This document shows, in pieces, positions 31,798-43,609 of a stretch of DNA of 64,000 bases; within the stretch, counting starts at the first letter, position 1, and each line of letters begins with the position of its first letter. A program made the position numbers and the translations under genes. Under the pieces are notes generated by a model. The model was not told where the DNA came from and did no database searches. It saw only the letters and a program-made list of their open reading frames with translations. Origin of the DNA: Imbricaverruca yamaguchii (taxonomy: Eukaryota; Arthropoda; Thecostraca; Neoverrucidae); assembly GCA_034440575.1 (NCBI GenBank), contig JAOTOL010001603.1, positions 2,406,001 to 2,470,000 on the forward strand. Reading direction: 5' to 3'.

Positions 31798-32580
31798 CAT
31801 TAATCCGCGCCCTCTCGGGTGTGGGGGCTGATATGCGCCCCTAAGGTTTTCCGTGGATGTTGAAGGAACGGCACGCGGCAGCACGTCAAAATTTGCCGTA
31901 TCTTTTCACATACCAATTTGACATGTTGTGACAAAATGTTGAGGTCAGGTCATCTAGGGTCAAGAAGTTAGTCAAGGTCAAGTGAGGTCACATTCAGGAA
32001 AGTTTAACCAGTCGTCACGCTTTAATGGATACAGATATTTTAATGAAATTTAAAGCGTTTGCTTATCTTTAGAGACGGAACAAAACGCATGATATATTTT
32101 GTTTCACGGTTTTTATTACTTAATATTTTTGCATATTTGCCCATTAGGGCTAACACCGAAGGTTCTGGGTAAAGCAAACATTTTTATGGGAGCAAGTTAA
32201 CTTCGAACAACATTATTCGGTCCGGTCTACGCATTACTAAAATAAAAATGGAAGTAAATTCAAAATTCGAAATTTTAAAACTTTGCAAAATGAAAAGTTT
32301 GATTTTTGGGTGCACAAAAATTGTAGGGGGTGGTCGATTTCTTCTCCCTTTTCTGATTCCAAATAATAATGTTATTTTTTAAATCTCCACAAAATGAACT
32401 CCCCACAACCAGAGCTATGATGTAAGCCGCAAAAACCTAGGCCCCTTGTGACGTCACTTTTGAGGTATAAAATTTTCGGGTCGTGTCTGGCCATACCCAT
32501 CGAGCGTTTTCTGATTCACACCTCTCGTTTTCGTGCGACGCTTAGTTTGGAGATTACAGGGGGTGCATGCATTACAGGGG
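31798..32580 (-). mobile_element. AT-rich dispersed repeat (family B), minus copy
   Basis: Read on the minus strand, 32575 down to about 32230 aligns with 60090-60450. Shared words are AAACTAAGCRTCGCACGAAA, the GAGGTGT block, the CGCTCGA block, AAAAGTGACGT and GAAATCGACCA, in the same order. The left border (TTAATCCGCGCCCTC at about 31800) resembles a TTAA-type terminus, so the whole stretch may be one element. That extension and the exact ends are inference. Confidence 0.6.
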
Positions 32581-35535
32581 GTGGGGATATGACCGGAGGT
32601 CAGCGCTGACGACAATGAGGTGACCTGTCGAGGCCAGGCTGCGTCACAGGACCAGCCTCAGCAGCGCCTGCTGGTCACTGACCTCAACTAACCTCAACGG
32701 GCGAATTGACACCATCGCCAGAGATGTTTTGATGGTTGGGGTTCGCCAGCCATACCGATGCAGGATCCTCCCAGTGATTTACGTGAGGGTCCGCTCTTGA
32801 ATATAGCCGTTTCGTTTTTTTATGCGGGTTTTTGCCGGGGTGGCTTTATGAACCTATGCCAATCATAGTAGATTGTCCTGTGACAAGCGCAGCTTGTTGC
32901 GTGAGCCCGGACCCACTCGATGTGTGAATACCAGTTCAGCGGCTGACTTTCTCTCGGAAGACTTCCGTGCCGTCAGTGCACCGGCACGGACGCCCGGTCT
33001 CCGAGCCCAGCCTTCTCAGGCCAGTTGCCAGCTGATCCTTCCAGCCGGGGGCTGAATGCGAGCGTGCGAGCGACCCTGCCTGGCCAAGACAACGAGACTG
33101 GTGCAGGCGGACGTACTGGCCACCCGAACTATCAGCTCGAGCTCGGCCGGTCTTTAGAGCCGCCAAGCGTGAACGTTTCAGGCCGCAGTGACGGATAATC
33201 CGCTTCCCTGTGCGGTCGTCGAGGCTCAGACCAGCTGAGCGCATATCTTGGTGCTTCTGGTGTAAAGTTGTTATTCTTCGCGAGCCACGGTCAAGGTCGT
33301 GCCAGATCAGAAGCAGCGCGCGCGCGCGCGCATGCAGCTAGCCGAGTGGTCATACACCGATTATCACCAGGAATGTAATCAACTCCATTAGTAGTGATCA
33401 TGATTCTGGACTAACCAGAGCAGTTGACTGCACGCGCATTTCAATTCATTCGACTGCACAAAAACTCAACTTCAGGAACCAGATACGGTTGGTCCCGGTT
33501 CAAGACTTGAATAAGTGCCGACATGCAGATTTGCTTCTTATCAACTCAGTACTTTCATGCACTAGGTTGTGGCCCGTCTAGCTTTACCCTGCATAGCTTT
33601 ACCTGGAATCCCTTTACAGTTTTATAACCTTCATGCGTTAAGACCCAATGCAGTTTTTTCAACCGCAAGCATTATGTGTGGTGTCTTGTTAACAATTCCT
33701 CGACGATAGGATTGCACGCGATAAAACGGTATTTAATGTTGAATCTGCGCAAAGCATATGCAACGTCATTTAACAGCCCATTTTCCTCAACGTCTGAATG
33801 AATGCAGCTATTACACATTGCAAAGTGTGTCAAGCTTGTTTCAACCTACGAAGAAGCAAGTAAACCTCCTGCCAGACCTTAATATATGTGGCTTATCCAG
33901 TCTGGCCCGTCATCCATCCAGCCGTGAGGAATCTTCCTGGTATGTCATGTTCGTTCATGCCATTGCATCAGGCCATGGGAGGAATTCCTCCTGGTATGTC
34001 ATCTTCATGCATTCCTCTGTATCAGGTTATGGGAAGAACATGCATTTTGCACCACTCGGTAGGTTTTCGTGCGCACACTTCACGAAGAGGGGCATATATA
34101 TGCACGTGGATGTGTGTATGTATTGTGGGTAATGTGCATGCATGTGAACTACGAAACAACTCGCATTCAACCCCACATGCACTGACCACCTAGTCATACA
34201 TGAAAATTCTCACCGTGACAAGCCGAAGTACCATATCAAGGTATCCAAGTTAAGTGTATTGTATGGCATATGAGATTTTTGTTTCTTACAAGAAATGCAT
34301 GATATCCCAAGCGTAGACATGGGAGCAAAACCTATGTTTCGAAGTAGTGCGCTGCTATTCTGCCTCCCTGTCCAGTGCACCCTTAAGCACACTAATTGTC
34401 CGCGATGCGCTTTGCAAACCAATGCTTGAATATCATGAACCGCATACAGCGTTCACGGAATATTGGGAGGATTACGGGATATTGAGGATTTTGTTCCTAA
34501 AAATCTTGCAACGCTAAATAGTGGAGGCTGACATTTGAACATTGGATCTTCGTCAGCGGCATTAAGCCAACGCCGGAGACGGGCGCCACAGGCTGACGAC
34601 CCACAAACAGCACCGCCTCCGAAAACACTCGTGGAAGCCTGTCGCACGACCGGATTATAATTTGGAAATGTAAAGCCACTGATGTGGATTAGGTCAAGAC
34701 GTCAGGAGGCGGCAAGCCTGCAGACCTCATTTAGAGACAGCCAAGTGCAGAGTTCTGCAACCGAATGCAGTAATGACCTCGTTAGATAATGTTATTTCTA
34801 TTTGTAGTACGTGGTATTCGTGATATGCATGCATCGTCCAGCTGGAATGTATGAGCTGGCCATTGCTGAATTGTGCATGGAAGCTACTCTGATGTCGAAC
34901 GCCCATAATTATCTGCAGACTGGCGGAGATGAAACGAAGTATTCGCATCATTAAAGAAAATTGATCTGTTTCCTATTCGCCATATATCAATGTATAAACA
35001 AACATACTTATCTAGCACAGAAAAGCAATGCTCGGGTCGAATAATTGAATGAATCGCGAGAAGTGGAAGCACGTATATGCGCGTTGCACGCAATATCACG
35101 CCATACAGGTACTGTAACATATTATACTGCCTTCTATGTCCAAAACAGAAAGGCCAAAGCAGACCAGCTCGTGATCCGAATGATATGCCGAAGAGCGTTT
35201 GTGACCCCGCTGCATGCTCGGTTCATCCATCAATTGTTGAGACGGGTCGGGCAATCAGTATACCATGACACCCGCTCTTGCATCCACAACATCAAAATTT
35301 CCTTGCTGCAACAGAAGAGAAAACGTATAGGCAACGGTTTCCTCTGCTCCCAGGCGGCATGGTTTTCACTGCACCACGTGATATGCTTATAGTCACCGTT
35401 TGCCCTTGTTCTTCGGCGGTACTGTTTTCACTGCACCACGTGATATGCCTCTCGCCCAATCAATCACAACTATCCACCGACTTCCTGGGTCGGCGGTTTC
35501 TCAGTCGGCTTCAGACCTCAACAACACCGGTATGG
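32581..35535. other. Long unique stretch without recognisable gene
   Basis: Items seen are an alternating GCGCGCGCGCGCGC run at about 33318-33332 (Z-DNA-prone), a CpG-rich block at 32880-33240, the duplication TTCCTCCTGGTATGTCAT at about 33930 and 33986, and the duplication TGTTTTCACTGCACCACGTG at about 35358 and 35421. No exon is supported. Confidence 0.35.
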
Positions 35536-37885
35536 CTGGGGAAACGGTACCGATGGTAAGTCGGTGTGGCTGGGGTACCGGTGTAGCTGGGGACCGGTGT
35601 AGCTGGGTACCGGTCCCGGTGGTAAGCCGCTGTGGCTGGGTGCCGGCGTGGCTGGGTACCGGTGTGGCTGGGTACCGGTGTGGCTGGGTACCGGTCCCGG
35701 TGGTAAGCCGCTGTGGCTGGGTGCCGGCGTGGCTGGGTACCGGTGTGGCTGGGTACCGGTGTGGCTGGGTACCGGTGTGGCTGGGTACCGGTGTGGCTGG
35801 GTACCGGTGTGGCTGGGTACCGGTGTGGCTGGGTACCGGTGTGGCTGGGTGCCGGTGTGGCTGGGTGCCGGTGTGGCTGGGTGCCGGTGTGGCTGGGTGC
35901 CGGTGTGGCTGGGTGCCGGTGTGGCTGGGTGCCGGTGTGGCTGGGTGCCGGTGTGGCTGGGTACCGGTGTGGCTGGGTGCCGTGTGGCTGGGTACCGGTG
36001 TGGCTGGGTGCCGGTGTGGCTGGGTGCCGGTGTGGCTGGGTACCGCTGTGGCTGGGTACCGGTGTAGCTGGGTACCGGTGTGGCTGGGTGCCGGTGTGGC
36101 TGGGTACCGGTGTGGCTGGGTGCCGGTGTGGCTGGGTGCCGGTGTGGCTGGGTGCCGCTGTGGCTGGGTGTCGGTGTGGCTGGGTACCGGTGTAGCTGGG
36201 TACCGGTGTGGCTGGGTGCCGGTGTAGCTGGGTGCCGGTGTGGCTGGGTGCCGGTGTGGCTGGGTGTCGGTGTATCTGGGTGCCGGTGGTGGCTGGGTGT
36301 GCCCGGTGTGGCTGGGTGCCGGTGTGTGGCTTGGGTGCCGGTGTGGCTGGGTGCCGGTGTGGCTGGGTGCCGGTGTGGCTGGGTGCCGGTGTGGCTGGGT
36401 GCCGGTGTGGCTGGGTGCCGGTGGTGGGTGCCGGTGTGCCGGTGTGGCTGGGTGCCGGTGTGGCTGGGTGCCGGTGTGGCTGGGTGCCGGTGTGGCTGGG
36501 TGCCGGTGTGGCTGGGTGCCGGTGTGGCTGGGTGCCGGTGTGGCTGGGTGCCGGTGTGGCTGGGTGCCGGTGTGGCTGGGTGCCGGTGTGGCTGGGGTGC
36601 CGGTGTAGCTGGGTACCGGTGCCGGTGGTATGCCGGTGTGGCTGGGTGCCGGTGTGGCTGGGTGCCGGTGTGGCTGGGTGCCGGTGTGGCTGGGTGCCGG
36701 TGTGGCTGGGTACCGGTGTGGCTGGGTGCCGGTGTGGCTGGGTGCCGGTGTGGCTGGGTACCGGTGTGGCTGGGTGCCGGTGTGGCTGGGTGCCGGTGTG
36801 GCTGGGTGCCGGTGTGGCTGGGTGCCGGTGTGGCTGGGTGCCGCTGTGGCTGGGTGCCGGTGTGGCTGGGTACCGCTGTGGCTGGGTACCGGTGTGGCTG
36901 GGTGCCGGTGTGGCTGGGTGCCGGTGTGGCTCCGGTGTGGCTGGGTGCCGGTGTGGCTGGGGTACCGGTGTGGCTGGGTGCCGGTGTGGCTGGGTGCCGG
37001 TGTGGCTGGGTGCCGGTGTGGCTGGGTGCCGGTGTGGCTGGGTGTCGGTGTGGCTGGGTACCGGTGTGGCTGGGTACCGGTGTGGCTGGGTACCGGTGTG
37101 GCTGGGTGCCGGTGTGGCTGGGTGCCGGTGTGGCTGGGTGCCGGTGTGGCTGGGTGCCGCTCTGGCTGGGGTGCCGCTGTGGCTGGGTGCCGCTGTGGCT
37201 GGGTGTCGGTGTGGCTGGGTGCCGCTCTGGCTGGGTACCGGTGTGGCTGGGTACCGGTGTGGCTGGGTACCGGTGTGGCTGGGTGCCGGTGTGCCTGGGT
37301 GCCGGTGTGGCTGGGTGCCGGTGTGCCTGGGTGTCGGCGTGGCTGGGTGCCGGTGTGGCTTGGATACCGGGGTGGCTGGGTGTCGGCGTGGCTGGGTGTC
37401 GGCGTGGCTGGGTGCCGGTGTAGCTGGGTGCCGGTGTAGCTGGGAACAGTGTGGCTGGGGACCAGTGTGGCTGGGGTACCGGTCCCGGTGGTAAGTCGGC
37501 TGGGGTACCGGTCCCGGTGGTAAGTCGGCTGGGGTACCGGTCCCGGTGGTAAGTCGGCTGGGGTACCGGTCCCCGTGGTAAATCGGCTGTGGTGCCGGTC
37601 CCGGTGGTAAGTCGGTGTGGCTGAAGTACCGGTGTAGCTGGGGTACCGGCGTGGCTGGGTGCCGGCGTGGCTGGGTGCCGGCGTGGCTGGGTGCCGGCGT
37701 GGCTGGGTGCCGGCGTGGCTGGGTGCCGGTGTGGCTGGGTGCCGGTGTGGCTGGGTGCCGGTGTGGCTGGGTGCCGGCGTGGCTGGGTGCCGGCGTGGCT
37801 GGGTGCCGGTGTGGCTGGGTGCCGGTGTGGCTGGGTGCCGGTGTGGCTGGGTGCCGGTGTGGCTGGGGTACCGGGCTCAGGTCCT
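35536..37885 (+). repeat. Giant 16-bp minisatellite (GGTGTGGCTGGGTRCC)
   Basis: Roughly 130 units of 16 bp fill 35.6-37.9 kb. Position 14 is A (giving GGTACC) or G (GGTGCC), and the two forms occur in runs rather than at random. Between 37480 and 37615 the array is interrupted by about five 29-bp units carrying ACCGGTCCCGGTGGTAAGTC. Short variants of that interruption also appear at 35620 and 35695. Sixteen is not a multiple of three and the unit has no stop in several frames, so one minus-strand frame of 799 codons and several plus-strand frames over 250 codons are artefacts. Confidence 0.95.
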
Positions 37886-38159
37886 TGAGGTGAGCCGCTT
37901 TGGCACGTGGCTCGCAACTCTTCGGGACAGCTCGGTCTGGAATGGGGCTGAGCTTATGGGGTGATGCCCATCTGGGAGGGGGTTCAGAACACTTTGGATT
38001 AGGTCGGTGCCATACGAGGCTTAGCTTCCTGGACTCAAGTCTCGGAGCTCAGCTTCCAGACTCGGTCCGCCGTGTCTCTGGAGCTCAGCTCTCCGACCTA
38101 CGAGATGGTCCTACGACCTACGACTTAGGTCTACGAGGTGGGCTGCCACGGATCCCGGG
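37886..38159. other. Unique sequence between two arrays
   Basis: Short TACGA and GGAGCTCAGCT words are locally repeated (about 38044-38130). No gene is seen. Confidence 0.35.
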
Positions 38160-38545
38160 CTCGGCTCTCCTGGCGAGACCTACAGGCTGTGTCGCCGGTG
38201 CAGGCTCGGCCCTCGTGGCTCGGCTCCAGTGGCGAGACCTATAGGCGGTGTCGTCGGTGCAGGCTTGGCCGGCCTACAGGCTGTGTCGCCGGTGCAGGGC
38301 TCGGCCCTCGTGGCTCGGCTCCAGTGGCAAGACCTACAGGCTGTGTCGCCGGTGCAGGCTCGGCCCTCGTGGCTCGGCTCCAGTGGCGAGACCTACAGGT
38401 TGTGTCGCCGGTGCGGGGCTCGGCCCTCGTGGCTCGGCTCCGGTGGCGAGACCTACAGGTTGTGTCGCCGGTGCAGGCTCGGCCCTCGTGGCTCGGCTCC
38501 AGTGGCGAGACCTACAGGCTGTGTCGCCGGTGCGGGGCCGGTCCG
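38160..38545 (+). repeat. 59-bp minisatellite, about six units
   Basis: GGCGAGACCTACAGGCTGTG, then TCGCCGGTGCAGGCTCGGCC and CTCGTGGCTCGGCTCCAG recur at 59-bp spacing, with one partial unit at about 38270. Confidence 0.9.
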
Positions 38546-39044
38546 GTTGCGCCACGGCCGGCGAGCGTTTCTGCCAAATATCGTGCTGACCGCCGCCTGC
38601 CCCCGGCCGGGAAAGTGAGCTGCAACGTTGCTCAACGTCGCGACGGCCGCGTCGGCCTTCCGGAGGCCGTTGCCGCCACCGGTCGCCTCCCGCCCGCCGG
38701 AAAACCCTCGCGGGAGATGGATCGCGCACGGCGGCCGTCCCTGTCGGGACGTGCTCGGTGCCGGGGCTTACAGAGCTGGAGGTCGAGGTGGACGTCTATT
38801 TTCGGAGGCGTGCGGTATATGGCGTCATCAAGGTTCGTTTTGGAATGGGCCTCGTACATTCATGTGGTCGGCGGTTCCTTGCACGGTTGTGTCTCGGACA
38901 TCGTGACCTGTGGGCGTCTGGAGGGATGCTTCCCGTACGTCGTGTGACGCAGGTACGGTCGAGGTGTGCTGCACAAACAGCGCTATGCAGAGTCGTGCCG
39001 GGGTGTGTGCTGGACGCGCGTGAGCGACAGAGAGCTCCGCAGAT
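38546..39044. other. CpG-rich unique sequence
   Basis: The GC-rich part (38546-38800) contains the close duplication CGCCGCCTGCCCCCGGCCGG and CGCCTCCCGCCCGCCGG. No exon is recognised. Confidence 0.3.
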
Positions 39045-39345
39045 CATACGGCGATGCTCCAGGTATATTCACCCGCGAGCAGGCAGGCAGAGTTCCCTGT
39101 AGCTCATACGGCGATGCTCCAGGTATATTCACCCGCGAGCAGACAGACATAGCTCCCTATAGGTCACATGGCGATGATCCAGGTATATTCACCCGATAAA
39201 CAGATAGACATAGGTCCCTGTAGGTCGCATGGCGATGATGCAGGTATTTTCACCCGCGAACAGACATAGCTCCCTGTAGGTCACATGGCGATGATCCAGG
39301 TATATTCACCCGCAAACAGACATACAAAGGTCCCTGTAAGTCAGA
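39045..39345 (+). repeat. 60-bp tandem repeat, five copies
   Basis: CAGGTATATTCACCCGCGAG recurs at 60-bp spacing, with CTCCCTGTAGGTCACATGGC between the units. The last two copies are slightly shortened. Confidence 0.9.
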
Positions 39346-40739
39346 TGGGTGCTATTGACAGATGGGTCAGATGGCTAACAGATGAGTGAGCCATGCAGAC
39401 AACATTCATTTAGAAAATTAGTTCCCGAAAACTCCATACTTCAAGGAAGTTCTATTGACAAACTTGCCTCCTGATTAATCAAGACTAACGACAATGATAA
39501 ATATATCTGGACCTTGGTGAGTCTGAGTATATTTATTTCACGCATTGGCTATGATATAGCAAACTAACAAATATCAAGCTCACTGTCAACTTTGTTTGAT
39601 GGCTAGCCTTAGGCTAACCTGCTCCATGGTCTAGTAGTTCCTCATTATGGCAAGAACATGGAACTTTATCTACGAGGTGTAATGGGCAGTATGTTTTTGC
39701 AGCAACGAACTAACGATGCGAATTTTTCGAAGAGAATATCGACTTTGTTGAGCGCCACCGACGGATTTCTATTCATATGAACTGGTTGGCTGGCTTGAAT
39801 TATTTGAGCTTTTTAGACATCCATTACGTAAGGGTGGTTGAAAGCATGATGTTCATCGTGGCAATTAAATGCACAACTGCGAGTAACAAAACAACTTGCA
39901 ACAAATCAATCGAGTCACAGGGCTGCGATTTAAGCATCCCGTGGACGGCATTCATAACCTTCCTCTTCGCTTGTTGTTGTGCGAAACGTCATATGCATAC
40001 GTAGGCTTTAGTACTTTGAAGGTGGCTATTTTTGGACGATGTTTGCTTGTTGGTGTTCCCAGTACCCGGGATTAAGAGTTGTATATCATGACGTTGGCCT
40101 GAACATTTAGTAGCAGGATTGTCAGAAGCTGAGGTCCCGAACATCTCGACATCTTTGTGAATATTTTTTTTTTTTTAAATTTTCTATGAACGCTGTATGA
40201 GGTTTATCATGTTAAAGCATTGCTTCTGAAAACCGCATGCCAGGCAATGGTACCCTCAGGTTTTAAAGGATATTCAGGGACAGCAGCAGCACAATACTTC
40301 TAGATATTGGTTTAGTTTCAATTTGTTTGATTATCAATGAATCAACTTCTGTGATGAATTGCTGTTTCTTTTCATACATGCCGCAGCATAAACGTATATA
40401 CCATACCATTGCAATGTCGTCTCGGTAGCTCAGGTACCACCCGGGACGAGCTAAGGGAATGGCCTTGTCAGTGCATTAAAGGTACGTTAAATCTTCGTAA
40501 GACCATTCAGCTATTAAACCATGAAACCGTTAAACGATTTGAACGTTTCTCTGACGCAACATTCATATGGAGTGATAATATATTGCTCACAAACCACGAA
40601 AATTGTCAGCAGCAGGTCAGCTTTTACACGCCCATCACATGGCAACCCTCTCAATGCGTGTGCTCTAAATGTGCGATTAAAAACGCGAGCCTGCAGGCAA
40701 ACGGATGATAATACATACCAGCTGCCACCTGGATCATCA
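39346..40739. other. AT-richer unique sequence, no gene recognised
   Basis: A T-run lies at about 40166. Open frames under 100 codons show no support. Confidence 0.35.
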
Positions 40740-41455
40740 CGGTGACACATGTATAACATCGTCTTCCATCGGGACTGTCGAAAAGCTATGCACGACGTAG
40801 GTGGTTGTCATCCGCATTGGTAGTGCCATCCAGGGGTTGTCACAAGGCTATGTGTGATGTAGGTGATTGTCATCTCTATTGATAACGTCATGTCGGACTG
40901 TCAGAAGACTATGCGCGATGTAGATGATTGACATCTGTATTGGTAGCGTCATGCAGCGGATGCCAGGAGGCTATGTGTGATGTAGGTGGTTGTCATCTCT
41001 ATTGATAACGTCATGTCGGACTGTCAGAAGACTATGCGCGGTGTAGGTGGTTGTCATCTGTATTAATAGTATAATGTCAGGCTGTCAGAAGACTATGCGC
41101 GGTGTAGGTGATTGTCATCTCTATTGAAAACGTCATGTCGGGCTGTCAGAAGACTATACGCGGTGTAGGTGGTTGACATATGTATTGGTAGCGTCATGCA
41201 GAGACTGCCAGAAGGCTATGTGTGATGTAGGTGATTGTCATCTCTATTGATAACGTCATGTCAGGCTGTCAGAAGACTATAGGCGATGTAGATGATTGAC
41301 ATCTGTATTGGTAGCGTCATGCAGTGACTGCCAGAAGGCTATGTGTCATGTAGGTGATTGTCATCTCTATTGATAACGTCATGTCGGGCTGTCAGAAGAC
41401 TATACGAGGTGTAGGTGATTGACATCTGTATTGGCAGCGTCATGTGGAGACGATC
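40740..41455 (+). repeat. 61-bp array organised as 122-bp dimers
   Basis: About eleven 61-bp units alternate between two types. One has CTCTATTGATAACGTCATGT and CAGAAGACTAT. The other has CTGTATTGGTAGCGTCATGC and CAGAAGGCTATGTGTGATG. Like types recur at 122-123 bp (for example 40869, 40991, 41113, 41236, 41359), so dimers were the amplified unit. Confidence 0.9.
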
Positions 41456-41725
41456 GCTTCTAGTGTGAGAACTAGCATCTTGAACCTCTGCTGGCAGACT
41501 GGCACCGTTGTGTGACCTCTGATTAAATACGGACACTGCTGCGTGACCTCTTGGCTCGTACTGACACTGCTGCGTGACCTTTGGTTTTAGATTGAGACCA
41601 CTGAGTGACCTTTCGGCTCATACTGACACCGCTGCGTGACCTCTGGTTTCAGACTGAGACCACTGAGCGACCTCTTGGCTCACACTGACACCGTTGTGTG
41701 ACCACTGGTTTCAGACTGACACGGC
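41456..41725 (+). repeat. 31-bp tandem repeat, two alternating types
   Basis: TGCGTGACCTCTTGGCTC and TGACCTCTGGTTTCAGACTG types alternate at 31-bp spacing for about eight units. Confidence 0.85.
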
Positions 41726-41769
41726 TGTGCCTGCTTCTGATGGCGCTGGCCCCACCGTCGTCCCCGCAG

Positions 41770-41891
41770 CAGCGGACAGAATTTGGCGCGCAACTGCCGC
41801 GGTTCGACCCAGCTCGGGTGCGGGAGGCCATCGGTGTGGCGACCGAACGCGTCAAGGCTCGTCTCGGCGATCACCGTCCCGGAGGATCAGG
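41770..41891 (+). CDS. Possible isolated exon of an unidentified protein
   Basis: An open stretch reads RTEFGAQLPRFDPARVREAI and continues GVATERVKARLGDHRPGG. It looks like an amphipathic helix of a real protein rather than array noise. It is preceded by a good acceptor (CCGTCGTCCCCGCAG) and ends near a weak donor-like GATCAGGTCAGC. The upstream in-frame residues LCLLLMALAPPSSP resemble the end of a signal peptide, so it could instead start at the ATG at 41740. I do not recognise the family. It lies between a tandem array and a LINE remnant, with no partner exon seen. Confidence 0.3.
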
Positions 41892-42009
41892 TCAGCCTCG
41901 GTCGGCGCTCGCTGCCGGTCGCCACGGCACGCCTGGCGCCTGACGCCTGACGCCTGACATAGAAACGACTGACATGCCAGGCTGTCCGTCTGCACGGACG
42001 GCAATTGGC

Positions 42010-43300
42010 GGCTGTGGCGTTGCGTGATCCCGCGAGGACCTGCAATAAGTGTTATTCATTGCGAGAGAGGTCAAAACCAATCGCTTTTCACGAAAAGTCG
42101 GCCCGTTGCCCAACGGTTTCGGCATTTGTCAAGGATCATTTCTCGGACCTTCCCTCTACTGCGTCTTCTCCAGCGACCTCAGACTGTTCGCCAATAACGT
42201 GTTATTTATCCATTACTTCGATAACACTAGCATTTTGATCGGTGGCAAAAGTCTGAAACTCAAAATGTTGTCGCTCAAGTGGAAACAGCTTTGGCGACCA
42301 TCGACTGGCTTCGAGCAAATGGGCTGAAGGTTAACGATGCAAAGACTCAGCTGATGCTCTTTGGTAGCTCAGAAAATGTGCGCATCATCCAGCATGTCAC
42401 GGTTAAATTTAGCGATCACGCTATTTTCTCCCGCCCCCCCCCAAGAAAAAAAACGTCTCAGAAGTGAATCGGCGTTGCCTTGGCGTTTTGGGTGGTAGGT
42501 CACTTTTGAAGGGCCATCTTCCACCTACTGTCGTCTCCGTGCTGATCAATGCCCTGGTCTTCTAGCAGATTCGTTACTGCATTTTTGTGCACGGTTACGG
42601 AATAAAAAAGAACCTATCTCGCATTATAAAAAGTGACTAGCTGCTCAGCAAAAGTAATTTTCGGCCGCAGGAAGTTTGGCCATGCTTCCGATCTGCTGAG
42701 GAGACTGGGCTGGTCCAGTGTGGAGAACCTAGCAAGGCACCACATCCTGTTCCTCACACATAAGGTATGCCGCCACGGCGGATGAAAGTCGCTGAATCGT
42801 GGTCCCACCATCGTAACGCAGACTTGGGACCGGACCACCCATCAGGACCATCCCTTGTATGTTTGTTTGTTTGTTGGTTGGTTGGTTCACGACACACTTT
42901 ATGCACATTCACGGCTAATGGCGCCGCCCACACTGTTTTGCCGGTGGGTCCCTTGTATGTCCTCCCGGTTCGGCACTGATACGGGGAAGAGACGATTCAA
43001 CTGCAGAGTCCCACCGCTGTCCAACTCGTCGCCACCCGAGCCGGTGCGGCTTCCCGTGCCGATCTTCGGTCGCCACCTGCGGCGGCACCTTTCGGATGCG
43101 CCGCCCGAGCCGGACTGATTTACTGCTCGCCCCGCGGTATTTATTACGACTTGTATAACCACTTGTGCAACTGTTCTGTGGTATTGACCTATTTGTGTCC
43201 TGCTGTTTTACCATCATTACGCGATGTTGCAATAGTCGCGTGTTCACTGTGGGTTATCTGAGTGCACGCCTGCAAATGTATCTGTATTTGTAAAATGCGT
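42010..43300 (+). pseudogene. Degenerate LINE reverse transcriptase, interrupted by a SINE
   Basis: Pieces of a non-LTR reverse transcriptase appear in three frames. First comes a QGSFLGPSLYCVFSSDL block at about 42133, then the catalytic region reading HYFDNTSIL (family norm has two adjacent aspartates, here Asp-Asn). Next is the ATIDWLRANGLKVNDAKTQL helix at about 42294, and last a C-terminal GTDTGKRRFNCRVPPLSN block ending at TGA 43116-43118. At least two frameshifts and internal stops separate them. The 3' UTR ends near TGTATCTGTATTTGTAAA. A SINE lies inside at 42862-42948. The family differs from the 6287 LINE and the copy is older. Confidence 0.82.
42851..42959 (-). mobile_element. SINE piece inside the LINE, 11-bp target duplication
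   Basis: TCCCTTGTATG is present on both sides of an 87-bp insert (42862-42948). On the minus strand it ends GTGTCGTGAACCAACCAACC plus an A/C-rich tail and matches the insert at 1616-1726 across the CATTCACGGCTAATGGCGCC stretch. It splits the LINE frame, so it arrived after the LINE. Confidence 0.92.
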
Positions 43301-43312
43301 GATGGAGAAACC

Positions 43313-43480
43313 AGGGTGCCGCGGTCACCCGGTTGGTAGAGCGTCAGGCTCTTGATCGCAAGCTTGTGGGTTCGAATCTCACAACCGACGGCGTTTACCG
43401 AGTCCACCCGCGACCAATCTGCGTGAGAGATTGGCGACGCCATATGACCTAGCGGTTGAATGCGTCGTAGAGGGACCAGA
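43313..43480 (+). mobile_element. tRNA-derived SINE with head and body
   Basis: A tRNA-like head carries a pol III A-box-like GGTTGGTAGAGCG and a B box GGTTCGAATC. The body contains CGCGACCAATCTGCGTGAGA and GATTGGCGACGC, shared with the copy at 56480-56648. The usual ACCAACC tail is missing or eroded after GCGTCGTAGAGGG. It is not a functional tRNA gene because the arms do not pair fully and the body follows directly. Confidence 0.8.
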
Positions 43481-43609
43481 GAAATCAAGAAGATGGAGAA
43501 GCCTGATTTAGGAACAGTGCCGTCAACTTCAGCGCAAGCGCATTGAAAGCCGACCAGATGCACTGTGGTCAAAATGAGACCTCTCTTTAAAAAACATTGC
43601 TTCCGTGTC

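Noticed and set aside
29604..34679. Many 60-145 codon frames on both strands
   Set aside because: No recognisable domain, start context or splice pattern. The lengths are expected by chance.
35518..37917. A 799-codon minus-strand frame rich in His, Pro, Thr and Gln, and matching long plus-strand frames
   Set aside because: It is the translation of a stop-free 16-bp repeat. All frames have the same 16-residue period, and there is no unique sequence or splice signal.
40415..40465. tRNA-like word (CGGTAGCTCAGGTACC)
   Set aside because: There is no B box, cloverleaf or SINE body.
43313..43400. Possible tRNA gene (A box and GGTTCGAATC B box)
   Set aside because: The acceptor and D arms do not pair properly and the sequence runs into a SINE body shared with 56480-56648.
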